The notes below the pieces were generated by a model. It was given only the letters and a program-made list of their open reading frames with translations, searched no databases and was not told the DNA's origin. The position numbers and the translations under genes were made by a program. DNA of 10,904 nucleotides, from positions 1 through 10,904 of the forward strand of contig JAHDCH010000047.1 in NCBI GenBank assembly GCA_020629995.1. The letters run 5' to 3'. The DNA comes from Pseudaestuariivita sp. Lineage in GTDB: Bacteria; Pseudomonadota; Alphaproteobacteria; Rhodobacterales; Rhodobacteraceae. This document shows, in pieces, positions 5,515 through 10,904 of this stretch (its first letter is position 1; the number at the start of each line of letters is the position of its first letter).

Positions 5515-7256
5515 CCGGTTCTTCGGACCATTCCCGCGGCCTGCTGCGCTGGCTCTGGACGCGTTATTTGCGCCACTACAAGGGCACCTTGCTTCTGGCG
5601 ATGGTGTTCATGGCGATCGAAGGCGCGATGTTCGGCTTTCTGGCCCGCATGATGAAGCCGATGTTCGACCAGCTGGCCGGCGGCGGCAGCATGGCTCTGC
5701 TGACCTGGATCGCCATCGTGATCTTTGGCGTCTTTTCTATCCGGGCGGTCGCCTCGGTGATCGGCAAGGTGCTGCTCACGCGGCTGGGCCAGCACACCGC
5801 CGCCGACATCCGGCAGGACCTTCTGGCGCATCTGATGACGCTGGACATGGCGTTTCACACCGACAACCCGCCCGGCGTCCTGATCCAGCGCGTCGAAGGC
5901 GATGTGAACGCGGTCAACCGCGTCTGGACCACGATCATCACTGGCGCGGGGCGCGATGTGGTGGCTTTGATCGCGCTGTTTTCGGTTGCGGTCTGGATCG
6001 ATCCGGTCTGGTCCCTGATCGCCCTCGTTGGCGCGCCCTTGCTGGTCGCGCCCGGCGCGATCCTTCAACGGTTCGTGCGGGGCAACGCGCGCACCGCCCG
6101 CGATCTGGCCGCGCGCCTGTCGGGCCGCCTGTCCGAAGTGTTCTCCGGGCTGCAGGCCATCAAGCTCAACCAGCTCGAAGACTACCAGTCGCAGCGCTAT
6201 GCCGAGCTGACCCGCACCCGCGTCAAGACCGAGATCCGCACCCAGTTCGGGGCCGCCTCGGTGCCCGCTCTGATCGACATCATGTCCGGCATCGGCTTTG
6301 TCGGCGTTCTGGTCTACGGCGGGGGCGAGATCCTCTCGGGCGAAAAGACCGTTGGCGATTTCATGGCCTTTTTCACCGCTCTGGGCCTTGCCTTTGAACC
6401 GCTGCGCCGGCTGGGGGCCGTGTCGGGCGCCTGGCAGGTGGCCGCCGCCGCGATCGAGCGTATCCGCGAACTGCTGGCCGCGCGCCCTTCGATCACGTCG
6501 CCCGCCGCGCCCCTGCCCGCGCCCTCGGGCGACATGGATGTGCGGTTCGACGGCGTCAGCCTCAGCTATGGCGACACGCAGGTGCTGCGCGATGTGACAT
6601 TCACCGCGCCCGCGGGCAAGACAACCGCCCTCGTGGGGGCTTCGGGCGCAGGCAAGACGACGCTCTTTGCCGCGCTGACCCGGCTGGCGGATCCTCAGGC
6701 CGGGCGCGTCCTTCTGGGCGGCACCGCGACCACAAACCTCAGCCTCGATGACCTGCGCGCCCGCCTTTCGGTCGTGAGCCAGGATGCTGCGCTCTTTGAT
6801 GACAGCCTTCTGGAAAATCTGACCTTTGGCGTGGATGTCCCGGCAGAACGGCTCGACGCCGCCTTGAAAGCCGCCCATGTGTCCGACTTTTTGCCGCGCC
6901 TGCCCGATGGCCTGCACAGCCCCGTTGGCCCGCGCGGCACGTCGCTCTCGGGTGGCCAGCGTCAGCGCGTGGCGATCGCCCGCGCCCTCTTGCGCGACAC
7001 GCCCGTGCTGCTGCTGGACGAGGCGACCTCGGCCCTTGATGCCCAGTCGGAAAAGGTGGTGCAGGCGGCCCTGACCGAATTGTCGCGGGGGCGGACCACC
7101 CTTGTCATCGCGCACCGGCTGTCCACCATCCGCGAGGCCGACCAGATCATCGTGATGGACCAGGGCCGGGTGGTTGCGACCGGCACACATGACGCTCTTC
7201 TGGCGGCAGGCGGCGCCTATGCCAACCTGCATGCGCTTCAGGCCGGCATCGGCTGA
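5511..7256 (+). CDS. MsbA-like ABC exporter (fused permease and ATPase)
   Basis: A 581-aa half-transporter that should act as a homodimer in the inner membrane. Residues about 20-310 form the exporter-type membrane domain (helices near 25-45, 62-85, 148-185, 252-297), and about 341-575 form the ATPase. Seen: Walker A GASGAGKT (376-383), Q-loop Gln424 in VVSQDAALFDD, signature LSGGQRQR (479-486), Walker B VLLLDEA (499-505) with catalytic Glu504, D-loop SALD (507-510) and switch His535 in IAHRLSTI. All catalytic elements are intact. The organisation resembles MsbA and related lipid or drug exporters; the substrate cannot be read from sequence. ATG at 5511 is chosen over upstream in-frame codons because it gives the ATGA overlap with the phosphatase stop and a normal N-terminus. 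The stop is 6 nt from that of the convergent glycosyltransferase. Confidence 0.93.
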   Translation: MTGSSDHSRGLLRWLWTRYLRHYKGTLLLAMVFMAIEGAMFGFLARMMKPMFDQLAGGGSMALLTWIAIVIFGVFSIRAVASVIGKVLLTRLGQHTAADIRQDLLAHLMTLDMAFHTDNPPGVLIQRVEGDVNAVNRVWTTIITGAGRDVVALIALFSVAVWIDPVWSLIALVGAPLLVAPGAILQRFVRGNARTARDLAARLSGRLSEVFSGLQAIKLNQLEDYQSQRYAELTRTRVKTEIRTQFGAASVPALIDIMSGIGFVGVLVYGGGEILSGEKTVGDFMAFFTALGLAFEPLRRLGAVSGAWQVAAAAIERIRELLAARPSITSPAAPLPAPSGDMDVRFDGVSLSYGDTQVLRDVTFTAPAGKTTALVGASGAGKTTLFAALTRLADPQAGRVLLGGTATTNLSLDDLRARLSVVSQDAALFDDSLLENLTFGVDVPAERLDAALKAAHVSDFLPRLPDGLHSPVGPRGTSLSGGQRQRVAIARALLRDTPVLLLDEATSALDAQSEKVVQAALTELSRGRTTLVIAHRLSTIREADQIIVMDQGRVVATGTHDALLAAGGAYANLHALQAGIG

Positions 7257-7262
7257 TCCCGC

Positions 7263-7946
7263 CTAGCCGCCGCGCCGATAGGCCCGCGCCAGACCTTCGG
7301 GATCGGCGCCCGCCATATACTGCACCAGCGTCATCAAGTTGCGCCCTCCCCGCCGCAGCCAGCCTTGCGTGCGGTACTTCTCCGCCGACGTAACAGCCAC
7401 CGCCTCGAGCGCAACCAGTTGCCCCTTTAGCGACCGCGCAATCGCCACGTCCTCCATCAAGGGCTGATCGGGATAGCCGCCCACCGCGTCGTACAAGGCC
7501 CGTGGCAGGCACAGCCCCTGATCCCCGTATGGCAGGCCAAACAGGCGCGACCGCAGGTTCGCCCAGCCGGCGACCCTGCGCGCCGCACCGCTGCCGTCAT
7601 CAAAGGCCAGCCGGAAATATCCCGCCTTGCCGCTGGCCAGATGGCGCGCCACCACGTCCGACCACCCCGGCCCAAGCTGTGTGTCCGCATGCAGCGCCAG
7701 GATATGCGCGCCTTGGCTTGCCGCCACCCCTGCCCTCAGCTGACCACCCCGCGATGGTTCAGCCGTGACCAGCCTTGCGCCCAGCTCTTCGGCGATGTCC
7801 CGCGTTCCGTCGTCCGAGCCTGCATCGGCGATCACCATCTCCCGGATCAGCCCCGCCTCGATGCCCTCCATCAGCGCCGCCGCACAGCCGGGCAAGGCCC
7901 GAGCCGCGTTCCGCGTGGGGATCACCACCGAGAGAGGCGCTGCCAT
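7263..7946 (-). CDS. Family 2 glycosyltransferase of the TIGR04283 type
   Basis: A 227-aa GT-A fold glycosyltransferase. Seen: N-terminal LSVVIPTRNAARALPGC (5-21), nucleotide-sugar loop IADAGSDDGTRD (39-50), PSRGGQLRAGVAASQG (64-79), a metal-binding LALHADTQL (83-91; HAD in the position of the usual DxD), GLPYGDQGL (137-145) and MEDVAIARSLK (164-174). The combination HADT plus YGDQG plus MEDV is what I know from the TIGR04283 family of rSAM/selenodomain-associated transferases, some of which are named for arsenosugar synthesis. That family often sits beside a TIGR04282 partner, which is not seen here, so the product is unknown. The start ATG at 7946 has only a weak ribosome site. An extended -10 box lies at 7981-7989. 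It is divergent from ygfZ and convergent with the ABC exporter. Confidence 0.85.
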   Translation of the reverse strand: MAAPLSVVIPTRNAARALPGCAAALMEGIEAGLIREMVIADAGSDDGTRDIAEELGARLVTAEPSRGGQLRAGVAASQGAHILALHADTQLGPGWSDVVARHLASGKAGYFRLAFDDGSGAARRVAGWANLRSRLFGLPYGDQGLCLPRALYDAVGGYPDQPLMEDVAIARSLKGQLVALEAVAVTSAEKYRTQGWLRRGGRNLMTLVQYMAGADPEGLARAYRRGG

Positions 7947-7959
7947 GGCTGATTTTCCG

Positions 7960-7988
7960 CTTTAGATTACCCGTCCAGCGCTTATATC
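7960..7988 (+). promoter_or_regulatory. Candidate promoter for ygfZ
   Basis: TTTAGA (7961-7966) and TATATC (7983-7988) are separated by 16 bp in the 73-bp divergent gap. Transcription would begin near 7995, about 25 nt before the ATG at 8020. An AGGAAAG purine run (8003-8009) could serve as ribosome site, although the spacing is long. Confidence 0.4.
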
Positions 7989-7989
7989 A
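7981..7989 (-). promoter_or_regulatory. Candidate extended -10 box for the glycosyltransferase gene
   Basis: On the minus strand the sequence reads TGATATAAG, an extended -10 box matching TGnTATAAT except for its last base. Its -35 region (CTTTCC) is poor. It occupies the same bases as the -10 box proposed for ygfZ on the other strand, so the two promoters would compete. Confidence 0.4.
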
Positions 7990-8019
7990 GCCGCAGGCCG
8001 ACAGGAAAGACACCGCACC

Positions 8020-8766
8020 ATGACCACAGGTTCCGATCCCCGCTCGCTCATCCTGATCTCGGGCCCCGATGCGGCCGAGTTTCTGCAGAACCTCGTGACC
8101 AATGATGTCACCCGGGCCTCTTCCGGTCTGGTCTATGCGGCTCTGCTGACGCCTCAGGGCAAATATCTGGCCGATTTCTTTATCAGCCAGACCAGCGACG
8201 GCTACCTTCTGGATTGCAGCACTGCTCAGGCTCCGGGCCTTGTCGCGCGGCTGTCCATGTACAAGCTGCGCGCCGCGGTCGAGATTTCGGACAGCCCTCT
8301 TTTCGTGTCCCGCGGCACCGGTCCGGCTCCGTCCGGCGCTCTTGCCGATCCGCGTCACCCGTCTCTGGGCTGGCGGCATTATTCTTCGTCCGCCCTGCCC
8401 GATGACGGCACCGATTGGGACGCTTTGCGTGTCGCCGCCTGCGTGCCTCAGGCCGGGGCCGAGCTGACGCCCGACAGCTATATCCTCGAGGCAGGGTTCG
8501 AACGGCTGGGCGGGGTGGATTTCCGCAAAGGCTGCTATGTCGGGCAGGAAGTCACCGCCCGCATGAAACACAAGACCGACCTTCGCAAAGGCCTGGCCAC
8601 GGTTTCGGTTTCGGGAGACGCCGCTGCGGGCGATACAATCACCCTTGGCGGCAAATCGGTCGGCACCTTGCACACCCGGTCCGGAGACCGGGCCATCGCC
8701 TACCTTCGGTTCGACCGGGCCGGCGATGGCATGACCGCCGGCTCGGCCCGTGTTGCTCTGGATTAG
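8020..8766 (+). CDS. ygfZ: YgfZ/GcvT-like folate-binding protein for Fe-S cluster enzymes
   Basis: A 248-aa cytoplasmic protein of the YgfZ/CAF17 family, tetrahydrofolate-binding relatives of the glycine-cleavage T protein that help maintain certain 4Fe-4S enzymes such as MiaB. Seen: N-terminal [19 protein letters not shown] (12-30), [15 protein letters not shown] (41-55), and the family signature [13 protein letters not shown] (170-182) with conserved Cys172. The C-terminal part (about 190-248) is the usual small barrel, with [17 protein letters not shown] (214-230). At 248 aa it is shorter than E. coli YgfZ (about 326 aa) but normal for alphaproteobacterial members as I know them. The start ATG at 8020 agrees with the family N-terminus. 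The stop codon overlaps that of efp on the other strand by two bases (8764-8765). Confidence 0.92.
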   Translation: MTTGSDPRSLILISGPDAAEFLQNLVTNDVTRASSGLVYAALLTPQGKYLADFFISQTSDGYLLDCSTAQAPGLVARLSMYKLRAAVEISDSPLFVSRGTGPAPSGALADPRHPSLGWRHYSSSALPDDGTDWDALRVAACVPQAGAELTPDSYILEAGFERLGGVDFRKGCYVGQEVTARMKHKTDLRKGLATVSVSGDAAAGDTITLGGKSVGTLHTRSGDRAIAYLRFDRAGDGMTAGSARVALD

Positions 8767-9326
8767 GCGCGCTCTGAATATTCCATCGTCTCGGTGTTCA
8801 CGACGATCATCTCGTCCTGACCGATGAACGGCGGCACCATCACCTTGATCCCGTTGTCCAGCACCGCCGGCTTGAAACTGTTGGCCGCGGTCTGGCCTTT
8901 GACCACCGGCTCGGTCTCGACGATCTGGCAGGTCACCTTCTGCGGCAGCGTCGCGTTCAGCGCTTCTTCCTCGTAGAACTCGACAACGATTGTCATCCCG
9001 TCCTGCAGGAACGGACGCCGGTCTCCAAGGATCTCGGCCGGCAGCTCGATCTGTTCATAGGTTTCGGCATCCATGAACACCAGCATCCCGTCGCTTTCGT
9101 ACAGGAACTGCTGGTCCTTCTGCTCCAGGCGCACGCGCTCGACCTTGTCGGCGCTGCGGAACCGTTCGTTCAGCTTGGACCCGTTGCGCAGGTTGCGCAG
9201 CTCGACCTGGGCAAAGGCGCCGCCCTTGCCGGGCTTGACGTGGTCGACCTTGACCGCCGCCCACAGGCCATCATTGTGCTCCAGCACGTTCCCGGGACGG
9301 ATTTCATTTCCATTGATTTTCGGCAT
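8763..9326 (-). CDS. efp: Elongation factor P
   Basis: Elongation factor P, 187 aa, the exact family length. It binds between the P and E sites of a stalled ribosome and speeds peptide bonds at polyproline stretches. Seen: the KOW-like N-domain beginning [20 protein letters not shown] with the exposed loop VKPGKGGAF, which places Lys34 at the tip, the residue lysylated by EpmA/EpmB in E. coli; two OB domains follow (about 65-128 and 129-187), with [14 protein letters not shown] (163-176 region) near the C-terminus. Whether Lys34 is modified here is unknown; no epmA or epmB gene is in the window. ATG at 9326 is chosen over an in-frame upstream start at 9434 because it starts the conserved protein and lies downstream of a good promoter (9370-9398). 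No clear Shine-Dalgarno sequence precedes it. Confidence 0.97.
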   Translation of the reverse strand: MPKINGNEIRPGNVLEHNDGLWAAVKVDHVKPGKGGAFAQVELRNLRNGSKLNERFRSADKVERVRLEQKDQQFLYESDGMLVFMDAETYEQIELPAEILGDRRPFLQDGMTIVVEFYEEEALNATLPQKVTCQIVETEPVVKGQTAANSFKPAVLDNGIKVMVPPFIGQDEMIVVNTETMEYSERA

Positions 9327-9369
9327 TGTGGCTAATTTATGGCATTTGGTTGATCGGATGTTGGCGGCA

Positions 9370-9398
9370 CCTATATCTATGCTGCCGAACGGGCGCAA
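9370..9398 (-). promoter_or_regulatory. Promoter of efp
   Basis: On the minus strand TTGCGC (9398-9393) and TATAGG (9375-9370) are separated by exactly 17 bp. Transcription would start near 9363, giving a leader of about 37 nt before the efp ATG. The -35 box overlaps a 6-bp inverted repeat (9391-9406). Confidence 0.5.
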
Positions 9399-9406
9399 GC
9401 GCGCCC
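9391..9406. repeat. Inverted repeat across the efp -35 box
   Basis: GGGCGC and GCGCCC flank a 4-nt spacer (AAGC). The element covers the -35 box of the efp promoter and could be a repressor site. In such GC-rich DNA a 6-bp palindrome can arise by chance. Confidence 0.3.
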
Positions 9407-9412
9407 ATTTCG

Positions 9413-9461
9413 TGCTGCGCTCGCAGCAAGTCATGCAACCCCTGCATAGGTGCTATGCAAC
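9413..9461. repeat. Palindrome cluster between efp and the 106-aa gene (operator-like)
   Basis: Two perfect 7-bp inverted repeats lie side by side: TGCTGCG-CT-CGCAGCA (9413-9428) and TGCATAG-GTG-CTATGCA (9443-9459). In addition the word ATGCAAC occurs twice in the same direction (9433-9439 and 9455-9461), 22 bp apart, which is about two helical turns; the first copy also pairs with TGCAT at 9443-9447. The second palindrome is AT-richer than its surroundings. The arrangement suggests binding of a dimeric regulator upstream of efp, of the plus-strand gene at 9542, or of both. No regulator can be named from the sequence. Confidence 0.45.
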
Positions 9462-9541
9462 AACGGGGTATCCGAATCGGTCGTGATGGGTCATAAGAGC
9501 GCTCACGTCTGAAACACAAGAGCAAGAACAAGGACGACGAG

Positions 9542-9862
9542 ATGAGAGATTTCGTTGACGGTACCGCATACAATTCCGAACAGGGCAACCGTGCCCGGAA
9601 ACTGTTTGCGGCCGTGGTACTGGCGGCGCTGGATGATGCGATCGCAGATGACAAAAAGTACGGTAACGGCCCCGAACAGATCGCCCGCTGGGCGCGCTCG
9701 CGCGATGGGCGCGAAGTGCTGTCCTGCGCCGGGATCGACCCGAACGAACGCGTTGTGTCCGGCCTGATGGAGTTTGTCTCCAAAGGCGTGCGCACGTCTG
9801 TCGCGCTGTCGCGCGAGGAAAGCGAACGTCGCAATGCCGCGCTTCAGAAAGAAGCCGCGTAA
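9542..9862 (+). CDS. Conserved 106-aa protein of unknown function (DUF6280-like)
   Basis: A 106-aa soluble, mainly helical protein. Seen: MRDFVDGTAYNSEQGNRARK at the start, a helix LFAAVVLAALDDAIADDKK (about 21-39), the charged block ARWARSRDGREVL (48-60), SCAGIDPNERVV (61-72), and a C-terminal helix rich in Arg and Glu (SREESERRNAALQKEAA). From memory it matches the roseobacter family named DUF6280, with no known role; that name should be confirmed. AGGA lies 7 nt before the ATG, and a strong hairpin terminator follows the stop by 25 nt, so it is probably transcribed alone. Its 215-bp upstream region carries the palindrome cluster at 9413-9461; I see no convincing -35/-10 pair facing right. 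The shape (small, basic patch, helices) would allow nucleic-acid binding, but that is only a guess. Confidence 0.85.
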   Translation: MRDFVDGTAYNSEQGNRARKLFAAVVLAALDDAIADDKKYGNGPEQIARWARSRDGREVLSCAGIDPNERVVSGLMEFVSKGVRTSVALSREESERRNAALQKEAA

Positions 9863-9887
9863 CCCTTCCGCGACACGCCTGAACTTC

Positions 9888-9921
9888 AAAACCGCCCGGT
9901 CCTGCCAGACCGGGCGGTTTT
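9888..9921 (+). terminator. Intrinsic terminator, probably bidirectional
   Basis: A perfect 14-bp stem (left arm AAAACCGCCCGGTC at 9888-9901, right arm 9908-9921) encloses a 6-nt loop. The right arm ends in TTTT and is followed by GCTTT. The left arm starts with AAAA, so the hairpin also works on the other strand. It can end both the 106-aa gene and the convergent membrane-protein gene that stops at 9952. Confidence 0.9.
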
Positions 9922-9951
9922 GCTTTGGGGCCTTGATGCAGGCCGCCTCGC

Positions 9952-10524
9952 CTAGCTGAGAAAGCTGAACCACACGCCGGTCACCCACAGCTGCAGGGCC
10001 AGCGCCACGGCCAACACCGCGATCCATCCCCAGGACCGGATGCGCCAGGCCGCGAGGCCCGCCAGCACCACCGACAGAGCCGCCTCGATCGGGCTGATGA
10101 TACCAGCATGGTGGCGATGGTCCCAATAGCTGACAGGGCTTTCGAACACCCAATCCGTCAACGGCCAGAAATGCGCGCGTCCGTCGTCGTGGTGCAGCGG
10201 GAAATCCAGCGCGATGTGCAACAGCCCTGCCCCGGCAAAGGCCGCCGCAACCGGCCACCGCCGCCACAGCGCCAGCGCAAAGGCCCCGCCCCACAGCAGC
10301 GCCGAATTGTCGATCGCAAAGACGGTTTGCCAGGCGTTTGAAAAGTACAGCTGATCGAACACGACGCTGGGCGGGATCTGCAATATCCACAGCGACACAC
10401 CGGCCATCAGATACAGCGACAGGTCCGGCGCAAGCCCCCCCAGCGCTGCGGCCAGAATGGTGCCGCGCCTTTCAGGACGGCCAAAGGCGGCGATGCCAAA
10501 AATCAGATGCGCGGGCGTGTTCAA
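9952..10524 (-). CDS. Membrane protein with metal-ligand-like His/Asp motifs
   Basis: A 190-aa inner-membrane protein with about four helices (near 22-48, 72-88, 91-108, 144-160, and a last one at about 166-186). Seen: MNTPAHLIFG with His6, GGLAPDLSLY with Asp34, LLHIALDFPLHHDDGRAHFW (101-120; His103, Asp107, His111, His112, Asp113, His118) and DHRHHAG (135-141). This pattern resembles the DUF457/YdjM-type membrane-bound metal-dependent hydrolases, although the overall match is not certain. Homologues are, as I recall, sometimes labelled cobalamin biosynthesis protein CobQ, a name that does not fit a 190-aa membrane protein. The start is TTG at 10524: GAGGGG lies 6 nt upstream, the conserved N-terminus begins there, and the next in-frame codons upstream run into the stop of the preceding gene without ATG or GTG. 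Only 33 nt separate the two genes, so they probably share a transcript. Confidence 0.82.
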   Translation of the reverse strand: MNTPAHLIFGIAAFGRPERRGTILAAALGGLAPDLSLYLMAGVSLWILQIPPSVVFDQLYFSNAWQTVFAIDNSALLWGGAFALALWRRWPVAAAFAGAGLLHIALDFPLHHDDGRAHFWPLTDWVFESPVSYWDHRHHAGIISPIEAALSVVLAGLAAWRIRSWGWIAVLAVALALQLWVTGVWFSFLS

Positions 10525-10530
10525 ACCGCG

Positions 10531-10536
10531 CCCCTC
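10531..10536 (-). promoter_or_regulatory. Shine-Dalgarno that fixes a TTG start
   Basis: On the minus strand GAGGGG lies 6 nt before TTG at 10524-10522. It is the only well-placed ribosome site, and it decides the start of the membrane protein in favour of this rare codon. Confidence 0.65.
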
Positions 10537-10557
10537 ACCGACACGCGGCGCACAGGG

Positions 10558-10904
10558 TCAATCGATTTCCTGGCTCGCCAGGGCACGGTGAATCTCGCGG
10601 CGGACCAGTTTGCGCACGTTCCGGGTGATCTTTTCACCCAGCGCGCCCTGCAATTCCTCGCGGACGATCTCGGCGACCAGATCGCGCAGCGTCTCTTCGT
10701 CCAGCTCGATGCCATATCCGCTGTCCTGCGGCGGCAGGTCTTGTTCCGCCTCACGCGCGGCTCGGCGCGGCAGCGGCGTGACCTCGGCGGATGCAGGCTC
10801 TTGAATGGGATCGTTGCCCAGTTCCGGCTCGAACTCGCCCGCGCCGCGATTCATCAGGCGCTCAAGCTGAGCGATGCGCTGGGTCAGCTCCGATTTCTCG
10901 CCCA
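10558..10904 (-). CDS. Conserved protein of unknown function, 5' end beyond the window
   Basis: The frame is open to the right edge; 114 codons plus the stop are visible. The ATG at 10854 is internal: upstream codons continue as GEKSELTQRIAQLERLM, a heptad-like amphipathic helix that suggests a short coiled coil. A variable, acidic and Pro-rich linker follows (about residues 18-65 of the visible part). The C-terminus is a compact amphipathic and basic block, LDEETLRDLVAEIVREELQG then NVRKLVRREIHRAL, which looks like a conserved helical domain. I recognise the C-terminal pattern from roseobacter hypothetical proteins, but I know no function. It has some superficial likeness to the helical C-termini of polar organising proteins such as PopZ, without a convincing match. 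It precedes the His/Asp membrane protein by 33 nt on the same strand. Confidence 0.75.
   Translation of the reverse strand, partial: GEKSELTQRIAQLERLMNRGAGEFEPELGNDPIQEPASAEVTPLPRRAAREAEQDLPPQDSGYGIELDEETLRDLVAEIVREELQGALGEKITRNVRKLVRREIHRALASQEID

Noticed and set aside
5493..7232. 579-codon open frame on the minus strand opposite the ABC exporter
   Set aside because: It is antisense to a complete ABC exporter. The composition (Gly, Arg, His, Gln-rich, no recognisable motif) is what GC-rich third positions give when read backwards.
9327..9434. 36-codon N-terminal extension of efp
   Set aside because: EF-P family proteins begin at MPKI, the extension would include the promoter, and the canonical length of 187 aa is reached without it.
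9337..9834. 165-codon minus-strand frame upstream of efp
   Set aside because: It lies antisense to the 106-aa gene and runs through the efp promoter; Ser/Arg-rich with no motif.
1..10904. Search for a defence island, CRISPR array, mobile element or retron-like RNA
   Set aside because: No repeat-spacer array, transposase, integrase, reverse transcriptase, nuclease or tRNA-like sequence was seen. Composition is even, and the genes are of ordinary chromosomal type.

Overview
The window is GC-rich and codes densely on both strands. It looks like an ordinary chromosomal stretch of a marine alphaproteobacterium, most likely of the Roseobacter group (Rhodobacteraceae). The pointers are strong G/C bias at third codon positions, the protein sequences themselves (a roseobacter-type 106-aa conserved protein opposite efp, a roseobacter-type HFWPL membrane protein) and promoters with alphaproteobacterial TTGxxx / TAxxxx boxes. 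I see no tRNA, rRNA, IS element, phage gene or CRISPR array. The taxonomic call is inference from sequence character, not from a database search.

Layout, left to right. The minus strand opens with a lipoprotein-release permease (LolC/LolE type, cut by the left edge), then a crotonase-fold enzyme, then a 51-aa twin-arginine-signal protein. A HisC-like aminotransferase and a 59-aa membrane protein follow on the plus strand. They converge on a class-V serine/alanine-glyoxylate-type aminotransferase on the minus strand. A divergent promoter region leads into a plus-strand pair joined by an ATGA overlap: a CX5R phosphatase and an MsbA-like ABC exporter. This pair converges on a GT2 glycosyltransferase (minus), which is divergent from a YgfZ-type folate-binding Fe-S maturation protein (plus). 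The stop codon of ygfZ overlaps that of efp (elongation factor P, minus). A 215-bp divergent region containing palindromes separates efp from a conserved 106-aa protein of unknown function (plus), which ends in a strong hairpin terminator. The right end holds a minus-strand pair: a conserved protein cut by the right edge, and downstream of it a membrane protein with metal-ligand-like His/Asp clusters that starts at TTG.

The genes are mostly housekeeping: lipoprotein export, acyl-CoA chemistry, amino-acid/PLP metabolism, lipid or polysaccharide transport, Fe-S assembly and translation of polyproline stretches. They do not form one pathway. Organisation is compact: three of the four convergent junctions have about 6 nt or less between stop codons and no room for a terminator, while divergent pairs share 70-215 bp promoter regions. 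No clear novel defence, mobile or biosynthetic system is visible. The points most worth a second look are the two overlooked small genes (51 and 59 aa), the crotonase with an altered catalytic set, the phosphatase-exporter coupling, and the ATGCA palindrome cluster between efp and the 106-aa gene.
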